Shown here: piece after piece, positions 10,711 through 21,999 of the stretch
Layout: each line of letters starts with the position of its first letter
Numbering within the stretch: the stretch's first letter is position 1
From: Sclerodactyla briareus
Taxonomy: Eukaryota; Echinodermata; Holothuroidea; Dendrochirotida; Sclerodactylidae
NCBI GenBank assembly: GCA_026419785.1
Contig: JAODTK010004532.1
Span: 369,501 to 433,500, forward strand
DNA: 64,000 nucleotides
Reading direction: 5' to 3'
Program-made: the position numbers and the translations under genes
Notes under the pieces: generated by a model
Database searches by the model: none
What the model saw: only the letters and a program-made list of their open reading frames with translations
What the model was told of the DNA's origin: nothing

Positions 10711-12540
10711 TTCAAGAATGAATGAGCTTAAATGCACAGAATTAGCAGCTCGGCTGCAGGCTTGAGTAACAGCAAAAGTTGAAGAGAAAATACTAGTTTA
10801 TGCGGATGGACCTCAAAAAGGAGCAGCCTATGCATATCTATTGTCGTTGATTGGCTTTGAGGAAGATGATTCCATTCATTTTTCGGAGATACGCATCGGT
10901 ATACGCATTGATAATTGATTGGGCTTATTTTGCCAACATTCAGAGTGGTTTGTTTCATTAGGTTTTTTTTTTTTTTTCCCCTCTGGGAACCAATGTCTAT
11001 CTTTGCGAACTAAATAGGAAAAATATTCAGGACCAAATGCCGCATCTCAGCTCACGTGTCGGAATTCTCGATTTTCTCATTGCCGTACCGGTCCGCCTAC
11101 CCAACAATGGAATTCCAACCTAAGCCCTCTCACTTGACAAGAACTGCGCGGGCTCTCTAAAATTACCCCAACGATAAATTGTTAAATCAGATGACTTTTG
11201 GATGGTCGCGTTCGATCAAAATTGACCCGGGGGTGTACTTTTCATTATTTGTCTGGTCGACATCGATCAAAAAAGTTGGGGCAAGAAAAATCACCTGGGA
11301 CTTCTTTCCGGGATAATGAATGTCGGGGAAGAGCATGTACAAAACGAACTGAGTTGGGGGTGAAAGAACATTATATAAGGAGGTATAAGGTTCCATAGAT
11401 GCGGATGTCGTACTATGAACCTTTCAAGACGCCATGAATGGTTAGATTCACCGAGAACAAACAAGAAACGTCCGTGTCTCAATGAGAGACAGTTGTTTGA
11501 CTGAGATGTGACAAGTCCCTAGCATGACTACAATCATCCAAATCAGAACGAAACACTCAGAAGGGAAAAGTACCGTACTGATGCACTGCGGCACTGATGC
11601 AGCATCATAACACGTCGGTTCCATGAAAATCTCCCCATAAAGCAATTTTTTAGCGTTCTATTCTTAAGTTTCACTCAATCCCATCATACAGTATAATCCC
11701 ATCTCAAAATTCACTTCTCCCTCGCAAAACTGAGGATTTTAACACAATGCCGCGAACTACCTCCGGCCATCGGTTATAGCCATGGAGGTCCTACCCTACG
11801 CCTGTCGCTTTCCCCATTCGGAACATACATCGCAGAGGGCGTGTAGGTGATTTGCAGTTGCATTACATGTTTATCGGTTGAGGTTACCTGCGAAACCAAA
11901 GAAGCGTCACGACCAGTTCGAACATAGGGTGTAACCACCTGCACTGATCCCACTCTGAAAACCCGGTCGGCCGCAACAAAGTCCCAAGCTTTACGTTACA
12001 ATGTAGACGCTCATGCGTGAAGCGAGATGTTCAGGAATCAAACTGGGCTCTGCCTTCTTCAGATGATCGGTACATCGATTCAACCATTTCTCCACACAAT
12101 CCACACAAACATATTATCAATATCATTGGTTGACAGTTTTCAGGATGTGCTCCAGTCCGACTGTGCCAGGCTAGGATTCCAGGGGGCGGATGTGGGAGGG
12201 AGGCCATGACCCCACGAATAGCTGATACACGCGAGGACGTATACACGAAAAGTATTAAATCATCATGCAATTTCTATGAAGAGATAGAGCAAGTTCCGTA
12301 GCGACAAAATATCATCCAAATGAAATGGAAAGCGAACAGTAGAATTATCATGTGTACGGATGCAGCAATGATGCCGCATGACGGCAGATTTATCCTACGA
12401 AAAATCTCCCTAATGGAGCAATTTAACGTCCTTATTCGGGAGTTGCTAAAAATTTATGACCCTTCTACATTATTATACAGTTTATTTCCTTCTAAAAATA
12501 TCAACCTCGCAAAATTATGATGTTCACATTCATATACACC
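10711..12540. other. no gene recognised
   Basis: A T tract at about 10963-10978 and ordinary mixed-composition sequence are visible. Short open frames on both strands lack start context, partner exons and recognisable motifs. I see nothing I can support. Confidence 0.3.
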
Positions 12541-12544
12541 CGCA

Positions 12545-12706
12545 TACAGGGGCGTCGGAGCGTTTTGAAAAGTGGGGGGGACACATCGAAGGCAAATTTA
12601 CATGTAAGCGGACGCGCGACCATCCGGTTGGCGCGAAGCGTACCAGAAAATTTCAGATTTTCATAACCCTCCAGATCGACGGAAACGGCATCTGCCAGGC
12701 TCAATA
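12545..12706 (+). repeat. dispersed 'GCGCGAAGCG' element, copy 3
   Basis: It starts CAGGGGCGTCGGAGCG and has an AGTGGGGGGGAC block. TAAGCGGACGCGCGACCATC, GGTTGGCGCGAAGCGTACC and CGGAAACGGCATCTGCC follow. These match copies 1 and 2 in order. The ends are not clear terminal inverted repeats. Confidence 0.55.
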
Positions 12707-13438
12707 ACACCCATCTACATGTGTGATTTGGGTAAATGACAGACAAAAAAAAAATTGTCATTGTTTGTGCATATTAAGATGATTTACGAATATCATACAT
12801 GGTATTTTTCATTATATTTTCTACTCTGGCTTTGTTTGCGTGGGATCGGGGTCTACCTAACCGTCTATGGTGGGATCGAAGGAATAGCCCATAGGCGCAC
12901 GGGACAACTCCAATCTGGGAGCAGAAAATTTGTCAGACATTTGGAACCAGTACCGGCGCAGCGCGAAAAAAAATTGAATGTTTTCCGGGCGTTTTATAGA
13001 AAAAGTCTGCAAAAAATTCAAGCATTTTTTTCACTCTGTCTTTTCCCTTCCCAAATTTCTCATATAAAAAAATGGGGGGGGGGGGGGGGAAGTCCACCCC
13101 AAGTCTTCTGAAATTAATCGAGTGATTCGAAGCATTACAGTCGCCATAATTAGCCGACAACGCTGGAAGAAAAACGCCATTGCGCGCGAAACACTTGAAA
13201 AATTATGCACCTCTGGCTATTCGATTTTAAAATTCGTGAACTCGATATGAAACATGAGTAATCCTTTCGACTTCGGGCCTATCGGGTCCAGATTCTTCAT
13301 CACCTGGGGTCCGCACCAGGAATTAGTTGACTTAAGACAATTTCCAACGCGATTATTGTTTGGTTAGAACAAAATTTGAATCAGTTTACAGTGATATAAA
13401 ATTGGGCATGTGCCTCTTATTTTTATTACGGTCCGGAA

Positions 13439-13520
13439 AGTGGGGGGAGGGGGGGGGGGGGACGGTATGATATCCCCCCACTTTTTGAAAGTGGGGGGAT
13501 ATGTCCCCCTCCCCCACCTG
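13439..13520. repeat. palindromic element with perfect 15-bp stem
   Basis: ATATCCCCCCACTTT at 13470-13484 is the exact reverse complement of AAAGTGGGGGGATAT at 13488-13502, with only TTG between them. Outside, a G-rich left flank ending in GGGGAC pairs imperfectly with GTCCCCCTCCCCC on the right after a bulge. Such a short foldback is typical of MITE remnants and is prone to assembly error. Confidence 0.7.
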
Positions 13521-15365
13521 TCCACCATGTTGACCGCCCATGCCCCGCATGTATGGAATCCTAGCCGCTCTGCGGGCGGATAGGTCATAGGCCTTCTCTC
13601 AAATCAGGGACCCGACGGGGGAAACATCGGAAACTGTGGTCGGGATATTGTTCATGCAACGCTTCGCTGGACTACAGATTAGGCTGGGCAACCGGTGCGG
13701 AAGAAAGAGAACACCTCGGCCCCACTAGACAGTTCTCCCACCGCTATATGAAGAACGTCGGGGTCTCATCCTTTGCCAGGCTCCGGGATTCCCGAGAGCT
13801 TTGCCCCAAACCCTCCATATACCGAGCATCGCCCTTCGGTGACCTTCAGCGTTGATAAAATTCCCTACAGCAAAAAAACATATTTTAATTAGGCGTGGAT
13901 CTGTGCATGTCTTCTAAAGTCTTGCATTATCATAAAAACATGTGGCTCCCCATGCACAAAAACATAAGGTTAGGTGTCTACGTACCGTAAACAACGGGTA
14001 TATAATAGCTATCCACACCGGAGAATGATTGAGCATTGAACAAAACTTAACTCCGAAAAGAAATTAAAAAGTGCTGCATGTTGACTACCAAAAAAACCAA
14101 TCTGTACATCCTTTTTTGCATGCGGAAAACGAGGACTGATATAAGTACTACTTTATCTCGAGGACAAGATCCACAACGTTTGCATCAATCTCGGGATTCA
14201 AGTATTTCACGAACAGCCGCGGTTGAACACCCAGACTTTTTCAACGAGGCTGGACCAGTGTAACATTTTTCCATTTGGCTGACAACCCATACCTGGTCAT
14301 CTACTACCCATCGGAGTGTTGCCAGTATACATTCACATTTTCATTCACCCCTCCAACCAAGAGTCTAGTTTACTCTCTAAACATTTATGGTGGCTGTCTT
14401 GGAGCCATTGTCTCCATCCAGGCGGACGTGATGGCAATCATTAGGGACTTATGGGCACCCTGACCAAGACACATTACATCTGGTGGCACAGTAGTGGGAT
14501 TTGTGATTAGTTGAAGTGTTGGTGTAGGTCGTTGTTGACCCAGATGCACTGACCACAGTACCGAGTTACTAATACAGAAAAGGTTACTTACACAGTTAGT
14601 GTGATACCACTAACTTAAACATTACCCCAACCCCTCCTCACAGTACACTACTCCCCCAGCAAGCTTGTAATGAGTCACTGATGAGTTTGTGTGAGATTTC
14701 AGGTAATTTTTTCATGGTTCAAAAAAAAAAACCAAATGACTGAAGTTTAGTGGTCAAATGAGGCTAGGCCCGATAAAACTAGGCCCTTCCATAACAGAGG
14801 TTGGCCAAGCAATGCTGCCCACTGTTAGTATAGGCCAGTTGAAACTCGGCCAGCAAACATAACAGTAAAACAAGCTCTACACAATTTGGGGGTAGCAGAA
14901 TCAGCGAACAGTACTCAGACGGAAAGAAAAATAATGAAAGCAGAAACCATAGATTGATCACATGTTTAGGTCATGCCTGTATTTTATACAGAAATGGTTT
15001 TTACCCACTGAACTCTATCCTTCTGGAGTCCGGCCGCATATTCTTCGACAGAAATAAAAAATTTAGAACTTTGTTAAACTCATACTACTTGATGACAACT
15101 CCTAAAAATTTGCAAACAGGTCCACATCGGTTCAGCTGTGAGCAGTTCACATTAAACTTGAACTTCGCTCCTCCAGGTTCTGAGAAAGTGGTGGTCGGGT
15201 CCTGAGGTTCACTGATATGGCCTTTCGGGATGCGGACGTAAAAAATGCACTTCACAGGAGCAATTTGTGGTAAGTGGCCCAAGTAGAACAACACTCAGGT
15301 CAGAGAAGGACTTATTCGATTGGCTTAAGTTTTAATCGTTGGTGCTCAGGACACCAAACGAGCAC
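13521..15365. other. no gene recognised
   Basis: Short frames occur on both strands, none with exon neighbours. The segment 15090-15290 has unusually protein-like composition on both strands. It lacks splice sites and I do not call it. Confidence 0.3.
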
Positions 15366-15369
15366 CTCA

Positions 15370-16385
15370 CCATGCAGGAAAACTCCAGACCATTCAAGAG
15401 GCCCGCACTACACAGGGGCACCACAATTCACACGAGCACCACACTACACAAGGGAGGGACACCACACTTACACAAGGGGCACCTCAAGTACCACAACTAC
15501 TAATTGAGACAACGCACACTATGAGGCACCACACTACACAAGGGGCAACCACACTAACATACGAGCACCACAACACAAGGGGCACCACACTACACAAGGG
15601 GCACCACACTATATACAAAGCACCACACTACATACAAAGCACTACACTACACAAGAGCACCACACTACTCCACAAGAGGCAACCACACTACATACACAGA
15701 GCACCACAACTACTACACAAGGGTCACCTCTAGAGGTAGCACAACATACATATGTATGACACTACTGCTCATGAGGCATTACACACCACACATAAGGCAC
15801 TGCCAACCACACAGAGTACCACACTACACAAAGAGCACCACCTACACAAGAGGCACCACACTACTACACAAGATTCCACCACACCTCACTACATACAGAG
15901 CCCCACACTACACAAGGGGCACACCTCGCGAGGTATCACAACCTACAATGAGGTATGACACTATAACTGCTCATGAGGCATTACCAACAACCACACATAA
16001 GGCACTGCACCACACAAGAGGTACCACACTACACAAAGAGCACCACCTACACAAGAGGCACTACAATACACAAGGGAGACCACACTACACAAGGGGCACC
16101 ACATCACTCATGAGGCCGTTCAAAGTTCATGAGGCACCACAGCATACATGAGGAATCAACCACAATGAGGTACATACCAATAATGAGCACCGCCGACCAA
16201 TCATCAGGATCCAATCTCATAGGGCCTCCCACCCCCCACTTCATGAGGTACCACACAATACATGAGACACCACACCACGCATGAGGCACCACATTGGCAC
16301 CATTACCACTCATCGGACAACCGGGCCACTAACAAGCACAGGACTCATGAGCACCACACACGATTCATGAGGCACCCTAATATGA
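15370..16385 (+). repeat. 18-bp minisatellite array, about 1 kb
   Basis: The unit GGCACCACACTACACAAG and variants repeat through the whole segment, with GAG(G)CAC and CATGAGGCACCAC variants increasing toward the right end. Its translated frames are His/Thr-rich repeats and should not be read as a gene. The array has no clear higher-order structure. Confidence 0.9.
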
Positions 16386-16834
16386 ATAATGAGCTAACTC
16401 TAAGATACTTGCACAGAGGTAGGAGCGACTGTTTTGTTCCCCCATGATCATGCAGGCAGAATTTTTCCTTTCCTTTGATCTGACAGGCAAGAGGCAAACG
16501 TGGGATGTATGATGTGGAGGCTGCCCACAGAGTGAACACCGTGAACACTGATATTTGGCCTTACCAGCAGAATGATGAACATAATACAGTTTCAATAATC
16601 TGAATTGAACGATAAAATTACTGATGTTCTTCTATATCATGTGATTCAAGTGATTTTGATGCAGTCCAATCTATGGGTTTTGTTTGTCACATGGTTTTTA
16701 TAGTATTCTTTTGCACAGACTCCTGTCATTATAACAGGCTGACCAAATTCAGGTCATCTGAAATAATAGGACTTTTGAGCTGTAGAATGGTAGTGTCACT
16801 TTTAGTCACCTCTGACTCATCATAGGCTTATGTT

Positions 16835-17250
16835 ATCATCCACAGCATGGCAGGGCCATGGGACCGTCTTCAAATTTAACTGTACAGGCTCTATCCAGAG
16901 CATGTAGCCAAAGAATTTCATTCACATTTTGCTGCAGGCTTCGACTTTTCACATACTTACATAGCGCCAATCCAATGAAGTGCTCAAGCGCTTTATAGAT
17001 ATTACCCCAGTAGGAACCAGGTTGCACTCTGCCACTTCCGGAAAAACACCGAGATATGTTGCCACAATTTTGTGCAGACTGGTACAACTTCTGGCTCCTC
17101 TCATTTTTTCTCCCAATTATTTCCTGGTAGATTTCAGCATGGGGACAAGTGTCGTTCTCAAGGACACCCATGAGAAGCTTTAATCGTCTGCAGTGCAATT
17201 AAACCCTCAATCTGTAGTCTGGCTCTCTGCTGACTGAGCTAACCCTCTCT
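16835..17250 (-). repeat. tRNA-derived SINE (reverse strand)
   Basis: The reverse complement starts GGGTTAGCTCAGTCAGCAGA, which holds a tRNA-type A box (TTAGCTCAGTCAG). A degenerate B box follows in GAGGGTTTAATTGC. A body follows, ending in TATAAAGCGCTTGAGCACTT and GGCGCTATGTAAGTA. This is the architecture of a tRNA-headed SINE. The 120-codon open frame over it is a translation of the repeat. Confidence 0.55.
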
Positions 17251-17544
17251 GATGCTGCTGCAATTACCCTAATACTGTTTATAGCCTCGATACCCTCATT
17301 TTCCGAGTAGTATGTTTCTGGGACTATGATCGCCACATTCTGCCAGACCAAAGCCCCTGTATAAGTTGGCCCCTCTAGTTTTCAGAGTCAAAATCTTTTG
17401 CTAGTCGGCAGGGCGAGGACCAATTTTTCTTGGATTTTAACCCCGCCCCCCCCCCACTCACAGTTTACAAGACCGCACCACCCGTTGAGGCCATCCCCCT
17501 TCTTAGCTGTATGCCATAACAGAGTCCTTATAACTGGCGCCCAC

Positions 17545-17822
17545 AAGAAAATGATGATGATAAGATGTAGTCTTATATAGTGCATGATGTATCCAGTTAG
17601 CAGCTGATCAAGACGCTTTACCCTACTCATTTTAACCTGGTATGCAACGCCAACAACAAAAGTATGGGCATCAGCATAATCACTCCTCACAGGTTCCCAT
17701 TTATACTCCTTGGTGGAGAGAAGCAGTTTGAGATTGATACCTTGCTCGGGGTACTTACATCGACTCGAACCCACAAACCCTGGATTGACGAGCTCAGGGT
17801 TCGCTGCTAGGCCGCTCAAAAA
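17545..17822 (-). repeat. tRNA-derived SINE (reverse strand)
   Basis: In reverse complement it reads GCGGCCTAGCAGCGAACCC (A-box-like), then GGGTTTGTGGGTTCGAGTCG with a near-perfect B box (GGTTCGAGTC). GGTATCAATCTC and CTCTCCACCAAGGAGTAT follow, and it ends in ATATAAGACTACATCTTATC plus a CATCAT tail. The body matches a copy at 49790-50045. The 143-codon frame here is repeat translation. Confidence 0.65.
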
Positions 17823-17945
17823 ACGCTCTCAATACCAAGTTTGTCATGATAGTCAGGTGAGAGGAATCCTGCTGGGGAGAGGGGGTGGAGCTTAGTACCA
17901 CACCCAGAGCCAATCATCAATGGTGGCTTTCAGAGGCACTTGCGG

Positions 17946-18097
17946 CTACTTCTTTACTTTTCTTACTGCCAGTCGGGCCATCTTCCTGTTCTTTGTGACT
18001 TGTGTGGCGTTTGATCCCACTCCGTCTGTTGAGAGGGATGCTCCAACTTTCTGCTCCTCGACTTTGAACTGTGGATCCTGGGTCTCTCCCGCCGTGT
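17946..18097 (-). CDS. candidate terminal exon, unrecognised Ser-rich C-terminus
   Basis: A TTTAG acceptor precedes ACACGG. The frame reads TAGETQDPQFKVEEQKVG, then ASLSTDGVGSNATQVTKN, and stops at TAG. A one-base shift late in the exon would give KEQEDGPTGSKKSKEVAASA plus SESHH-stop ending near 17917, which looks more like a natural tail. A homopolymer indel may separate the two readings. It probably continues the exon at 18751-18936. The product is unknown. Confidence 0.4.
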
Positions 18098-18750
18098 CTA
18101 AATGAAAGGAATTTTGAAGAAATATCGTCATTGATATTTCAAAAAAGAGAACAGGCCGTGACCTGGGTCCAGGATCATGTCCTGGTAGAGCAGGGCAAAT
18201 GATATCTTGAAAATCAAAAAAAAAAGCGGAAAGGGGGAATGATACTTTTTAAGGACTCAATGCCTATTGATTTGGCCTAATTGATTTGGAAACTATTCAG
18301 AGATTTGGAATGACTGAATTTTCAGTGACCTGATGAGATAATTCAACTCCATGGATTTGCCCTCGTTGTATACATATTGTGTATCTTACACAAGCAATGC
18401 TCCCCTTCATAGGTATAATTATCAATTACATCAAATGAAGGAATGACTATAAGATGCCTGGCTTCCTCTAGATTCCTTGATCCTTTGACCGCACATTTAT
18501 TGTTGCGAAACTGGTAATAACATTTGCGCTATTCAAAAACATTGCTTCCATAGTGAATCCACATGACTTTCACGCTACTGGTTTGATATAAAAAATCACC
18601 CTAGTGACCATAACGAAGAATTCATTCACTCCTCAGTGAACAGTTTCAGAATCAGTGACCTTATTATTATTATATTATATTATGAAGAATCCTCAATTTC
18701 TATCAAAAATGCTACAGATCTTTGGTGGGGTTGGGAATCAGGATGGGGGA

Positions 18751-18936
18751 TTAGGGGCGCGTAGCCAACCTCAGAACTTCTTCTGAGACAGTGCCTATCA
18801 ACCCCAAAACATTCAGTGATGCCATGGCCGGTCTTAAAGCCGGCTGCTTGCTGGTTTGACTAGCGGTGGCTCTTTGGAACCTTTTCACTTTCTGGAGCCA
18901 CCTGTGGTTCGCCTCGCTATCCTTCCGCTCCTTCTC
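18751..18936 (-). CDS. candidate exon, unrecognised protein
   Basis: After a CCTTAG acceptor the frame is open for 61 codons: EKERKDSEANHRWLQKVKRF, then QRATASQTSKQPALRPAMAS, then LNVLGLIGTVSEEVLRLATR and P-stop. The first part is charged and possibly helical; the second is hydrophobic. A GAG|GTTGGC donor near the end could splice to the exon at 18097. No frame disruption occurs, which is unusual in this window and supports real coding use. I know no matching family. Confidence 0.45.
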   Translation of the reverse strand, partial: EKERKDSEANHRWLQKVKRFQRATASQTSKQPALRPAMASLNVLGLIGTVSEEVLRLATRP

Positions 18937-19827
18937 CTAAGGAACAGAACGAAAAAAATCAAGGATCAAGTAATTCACAAAATGTACTGCAGATATAATT
19001 GAAGAAAATTAATAACCGTATTCATTCCGCTAAAGCGCCTGGGGCTTCGAAGTATAGCTTTTAGCACTGTTTTGTAGTCGTTTTTTGGTGTATTTTTGCG
19101 GGACTGACACTGTGTCCGTGAACACACGTATTGAAAACATCGCACAGGTTTTGAAGCAAACAATGTCTTGCTATTTTTTCCACAGCATGTACTGCCCTTC
19201 CTCCCCACCCTCCGCAACCCGCCCTTCCCGATAAATGAAACTCACAAAAACGATGGTTCATTCAGCCATAAATAACTATTTTAAGGCTATGCCTCGCGCT
19301 ATACATAGACCCTCTCAATTTCTCAAACTACGAATGGGCTATGGTAATACAGACGTACGGACCAGTCTGCCACCACCTAACCATTGCTTCGATCGGCATG
19401 GATACCAAGCAAGACACAGCCTGGAATTTGATTGTGAAAGTGCTAAAATCAATGCTAAAACCAATAATTATAATCGTTGTACCCAGTGAAATTGTTGAAT
19501 CACTTCATCCATTCATGGAATTGAGTACCGTAGGTCTACGCGAGTCACAGGCCACAACATTGTTATCGCGGAGCGGAGATGGCGAGCGCTCGAGCGATTT
19601 GGTTTTAATACCATGTTGTTTGTGTATGATGTATGGCTGTATGCACATGCAATGAATCAACCAAGTGTTGTGCTACTGCTGGCATGCAAACAGAAAATAT
19701 GTTCAGGCTTTCCGGCCGTGCATATCGACTTTATATTTACAAGAGTTTGCAACAAAGTGGGTGGGCGCTTACGGGAGATGGGTGCTTAGCGGAATGAATA
19801 TGGTAGTCATAACAACAGAAAGCTTCT

Positions 19828-19985
19828 GGATATTATCATTTACAATATTTATATAGCGCCGTAACTAAAAAGATATTTTACAGCGCTTTACAAAATTATA
19901 GTATTGACACAATTTACAAAAATAGAAAACAGCAATGCAAATAAGACAAAAAAGAGGACAACAACAAGGAAATACAAAGGACAAG
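19828..19985 (+). repeat. 'TATATAGCGCC...AGCGCTTTAC' SINE-like fragment
   Basis: TTTATATAGCGCC and CAGCGCTTTAC are about 20 bases apart, the same paired motif as in the SINE body at 16835-17250 but in the opposite orientation. An A-rich tail follows. No tRNA head is visible. Confidence 0.4.
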
Positions 19986-20079
19986 CACAGTGACTGGTAA
20001 GGACCTAACCGAAAGCTACCTTAAAGGACAACTGCAGACTTGGAAACAACAAGAGGTTATATCGGGAGAATGGAAAACC

Positions 20080-20200
20080 TTATCCAAAAAAAGGTCCAAA
20101 CCTCATTTCAATACGATGTTCCTATGTGGTGTAATTGGCCTTCAAAGTTTGGTCCATTATGCAGAGAATGGAGAATCCAAATTGCACAATAATGCATGAC
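20080..20200 (+). repeat. repeat shared with ~55.81-55.91 kb
   Basis: AGGTCCAAACCTCATTTCAA, ATGTTCCTATGTGG and ATATGCAGAG-like text here match AGGTCCAGACCTCATTCCAA, ATGTTACTCTGTGG and AATATGCAGAGGA near 55812-55905. The translated frames also resemble each other (PHFNTMFLCGV and PHSNMMLLCGV). It may be a remnant of a coding transposon, but too little is left to say which. Confidence 0.35.
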
Positions 20201-20321
20201 GACGTCACATTTGGACAACCCAGGAAGTTGCAGCCCAACATTCAACATAGTGACTTGGAGGTGACCGGGATATCGCAAAATATGACTGCATCCGCGTAAT
20301 TGTGATTCACTCGAGGACATC

Positions 20322-20518
20322 TCAGCAGGGCTGCATCATCAACTCGGCTTCACTGTCGCTGGGTATGAAGTCCATTCCAAGCTGCTCCAGTGGTCTGTTA
20401 CGGTCAGGCTGGCTGGAGGCCCCGCCGGGTCTCGGGCCCCGCCGGGTCTCGATCCCCTTGTCCTTCTGGGGTTTCCTCCTCGGCTTGAATTCAACTCCCT
20501 TGCTCTGGCATTCCTCAT
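20322..20518 (-). CDS. terminal coding exon of an unrecognised minus-strand gene
   Basis: After an ATTCCAG acceptor the frame reads (Y)EECQSKGVEFKPRRKPQ, KDKGIETRRGPRPGGASSQP, DRNRPLEQLGMDFIPSDSEA, then ELMMQPC and TGA. It joins in phase with the exon at 21016-21090: one base is carried over, and T+AT gives Tyr. The segment is basic, then Gly/Pro-rich, then acidic, as in a disordered C-terminal tail. An internal near-repeat of GGGTCTCGGGCCCCGCC could be a small duplication. No family is recognised. Confidence 0.6.
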
Positions 20519-21015
20519 CTGGAATAAGATCAATATTAAACCAGATAAGAACGACAGATAGACAGCAGTGGCCTAGCTATGGGGGTGGGGTGGGGGATGA
20601 CAGCCCCTCACAAAAAATATTTCTCTGAATTCCAGTTATTCATGTTTCGTTCCCTTCAAAACACCTGTAATATTTTCAACGCAACCCACGGTGCTACTCC
20701 AGTAAAATATTGTAATACCCCCCTCATGAAATAGTCACCCACCGCTCCTCCACAATCTTCCCCACCCCCCCCCCCCCCCCTCCCAACTGAAAAAATCCTG
20801 GCCACACCAGCACACAGGTCCAGACAATGTCCCAATAAAAAAGTATCATCCTGAAGACTGGGCTCCAACAGATTGCAATAAAAACTAAGCACCCAAGGAC
20901 TGCCTTCTGATATGTTTGAAATGCCAGGTATTAGGTTCTATACACAAATATTTGCAGTCACTATTTCAGGTTCGAAATGGAAACGAGAATTATGGATGAC
21001 ATCTGCCATGCTTAC

Positions 21016-21090
21016 ATCTTTCCAGCTCTCTCTTGAACCGTTTCCCTGTCACATGTCTCTCGACATGCCCGGTGTCTTGTTCACGTAACG
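21016..21090 (-). CDS. internal exon of the unrecognised minus-strand gene
   Basis: ACACAG acceptor and GTAAGC donor bracket 75 bases. They encode LREQDTGHVERHVTGK and then RFKRELER, a charged segment that looks alpha-helical. It passes one base to the terminal exon at 20518, and the phases agree. This phase match and the good splice sites are the main evidence that a real gene is here. Confidence 0.6.
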
Positions 21091-21768
21091 CTGTGTTAGG
21101 TTACAGTACAGCTGGGCCTGTGTGTCAAGAATAGGACAATGATTTACAGCACATTTATAATGGTGGTATTAAATTCTGTGAAGTGTGCACCATTACAGCT
21201 ACTTTACCCAGAAAGCCAAAAGGCTTGTGATTCCTTAACTCATTTCTAATGACCTATGTCCAGACACAAGTACAAATGGGAATTTGTACCAGTTCTTGGT
21301 GGCTGGGTAGCAAGTTTGCATTTAATACTCCAAAAGGTTGCCCAACATGCACAGGGTTTGAGCTTTGTGATTGTTTGTGGGCAAAAATATACACACAAAT
21401 GTTTCAGGAGGTTCAAATCCACATTCATATTAAACATATCTAAGTCTTGTATTCTTTGTGAATGGAGGACCAGTAAGGCTACATGGTACATACGTCAATC
21501 GCACAAATACGACACCACACACAAACTGCACATGAATGGCTCATGGCAATTCTTGCAAAACATCGGGAAGATTTCTATTCCGAAATCAGAATGCTATTTT
21601 ATTCACAGTTGCATTCTTCGCAAAACCTTCGCATGCCCAGTGGAAATAGCTGCTTACTGAGAATAGGGCAATCCTCGGTTCCAGCAGTCTATGTAATAGA
21701 ATATACAATGCAATGGATCATGCTTACTTGTGTGTTTTATTATGCTAGCCACTAGGTGAGGCTCATAC

Positions 21769-21883
21769 TGGGTGTAATTGAAACTTGTTCTGCTGGTGCA
21801 GATTCAGGAACTTCTCCAGTACGTAGTCCTGCAGGGCATCAGCTTGACTGGCCCTCTCATGGGCCGCTCAGTGAGCACCGGAT
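21769..21883 (-). CDS. probable upstream exon of the same minus-strand gene
   Basis: After a CCATAG acceptor the exon reads DPVLTER in one frame and HERASQADALQDYVLEK, FLNLHQQNKFQLHP in another. A single-base indel near 21862 would fuse them. A GTATGA donor follows. The heptad-like spacing of Leu/Val/Phe suggests a coiled coil. Phase to the exon at 21090 does not fit exactly, so either an indel or a missed small exon is needed. Confidence 0.45.
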
Positions 21884-21999
21884 CTATGGAGGGACAAAAA
21901 ATTGTTTTTAGACAAGTTGGTCAGTTTCTCACCACTATATTCTCGCCTGTTTGAGCCATCAGTGCCTGCTATATTTATTATTTATTACTTATCCTAGTA

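Noticed and set aside
15521..16151. His/Thr-rich open frames over the 18-bp array
   Set aside because: They are translations of a minisatellite; all frames of such an array are open by chance.
16836..17198. 120-codon minus-strand frame
   Set aside because: It coincides with a tRNA-headed SINE body and is repeat translation.
17388..17819. 143-codon minus-strand frame
   Set aside because: It covers another SINE copy with a clear B box, so it is not a single-copy gene.
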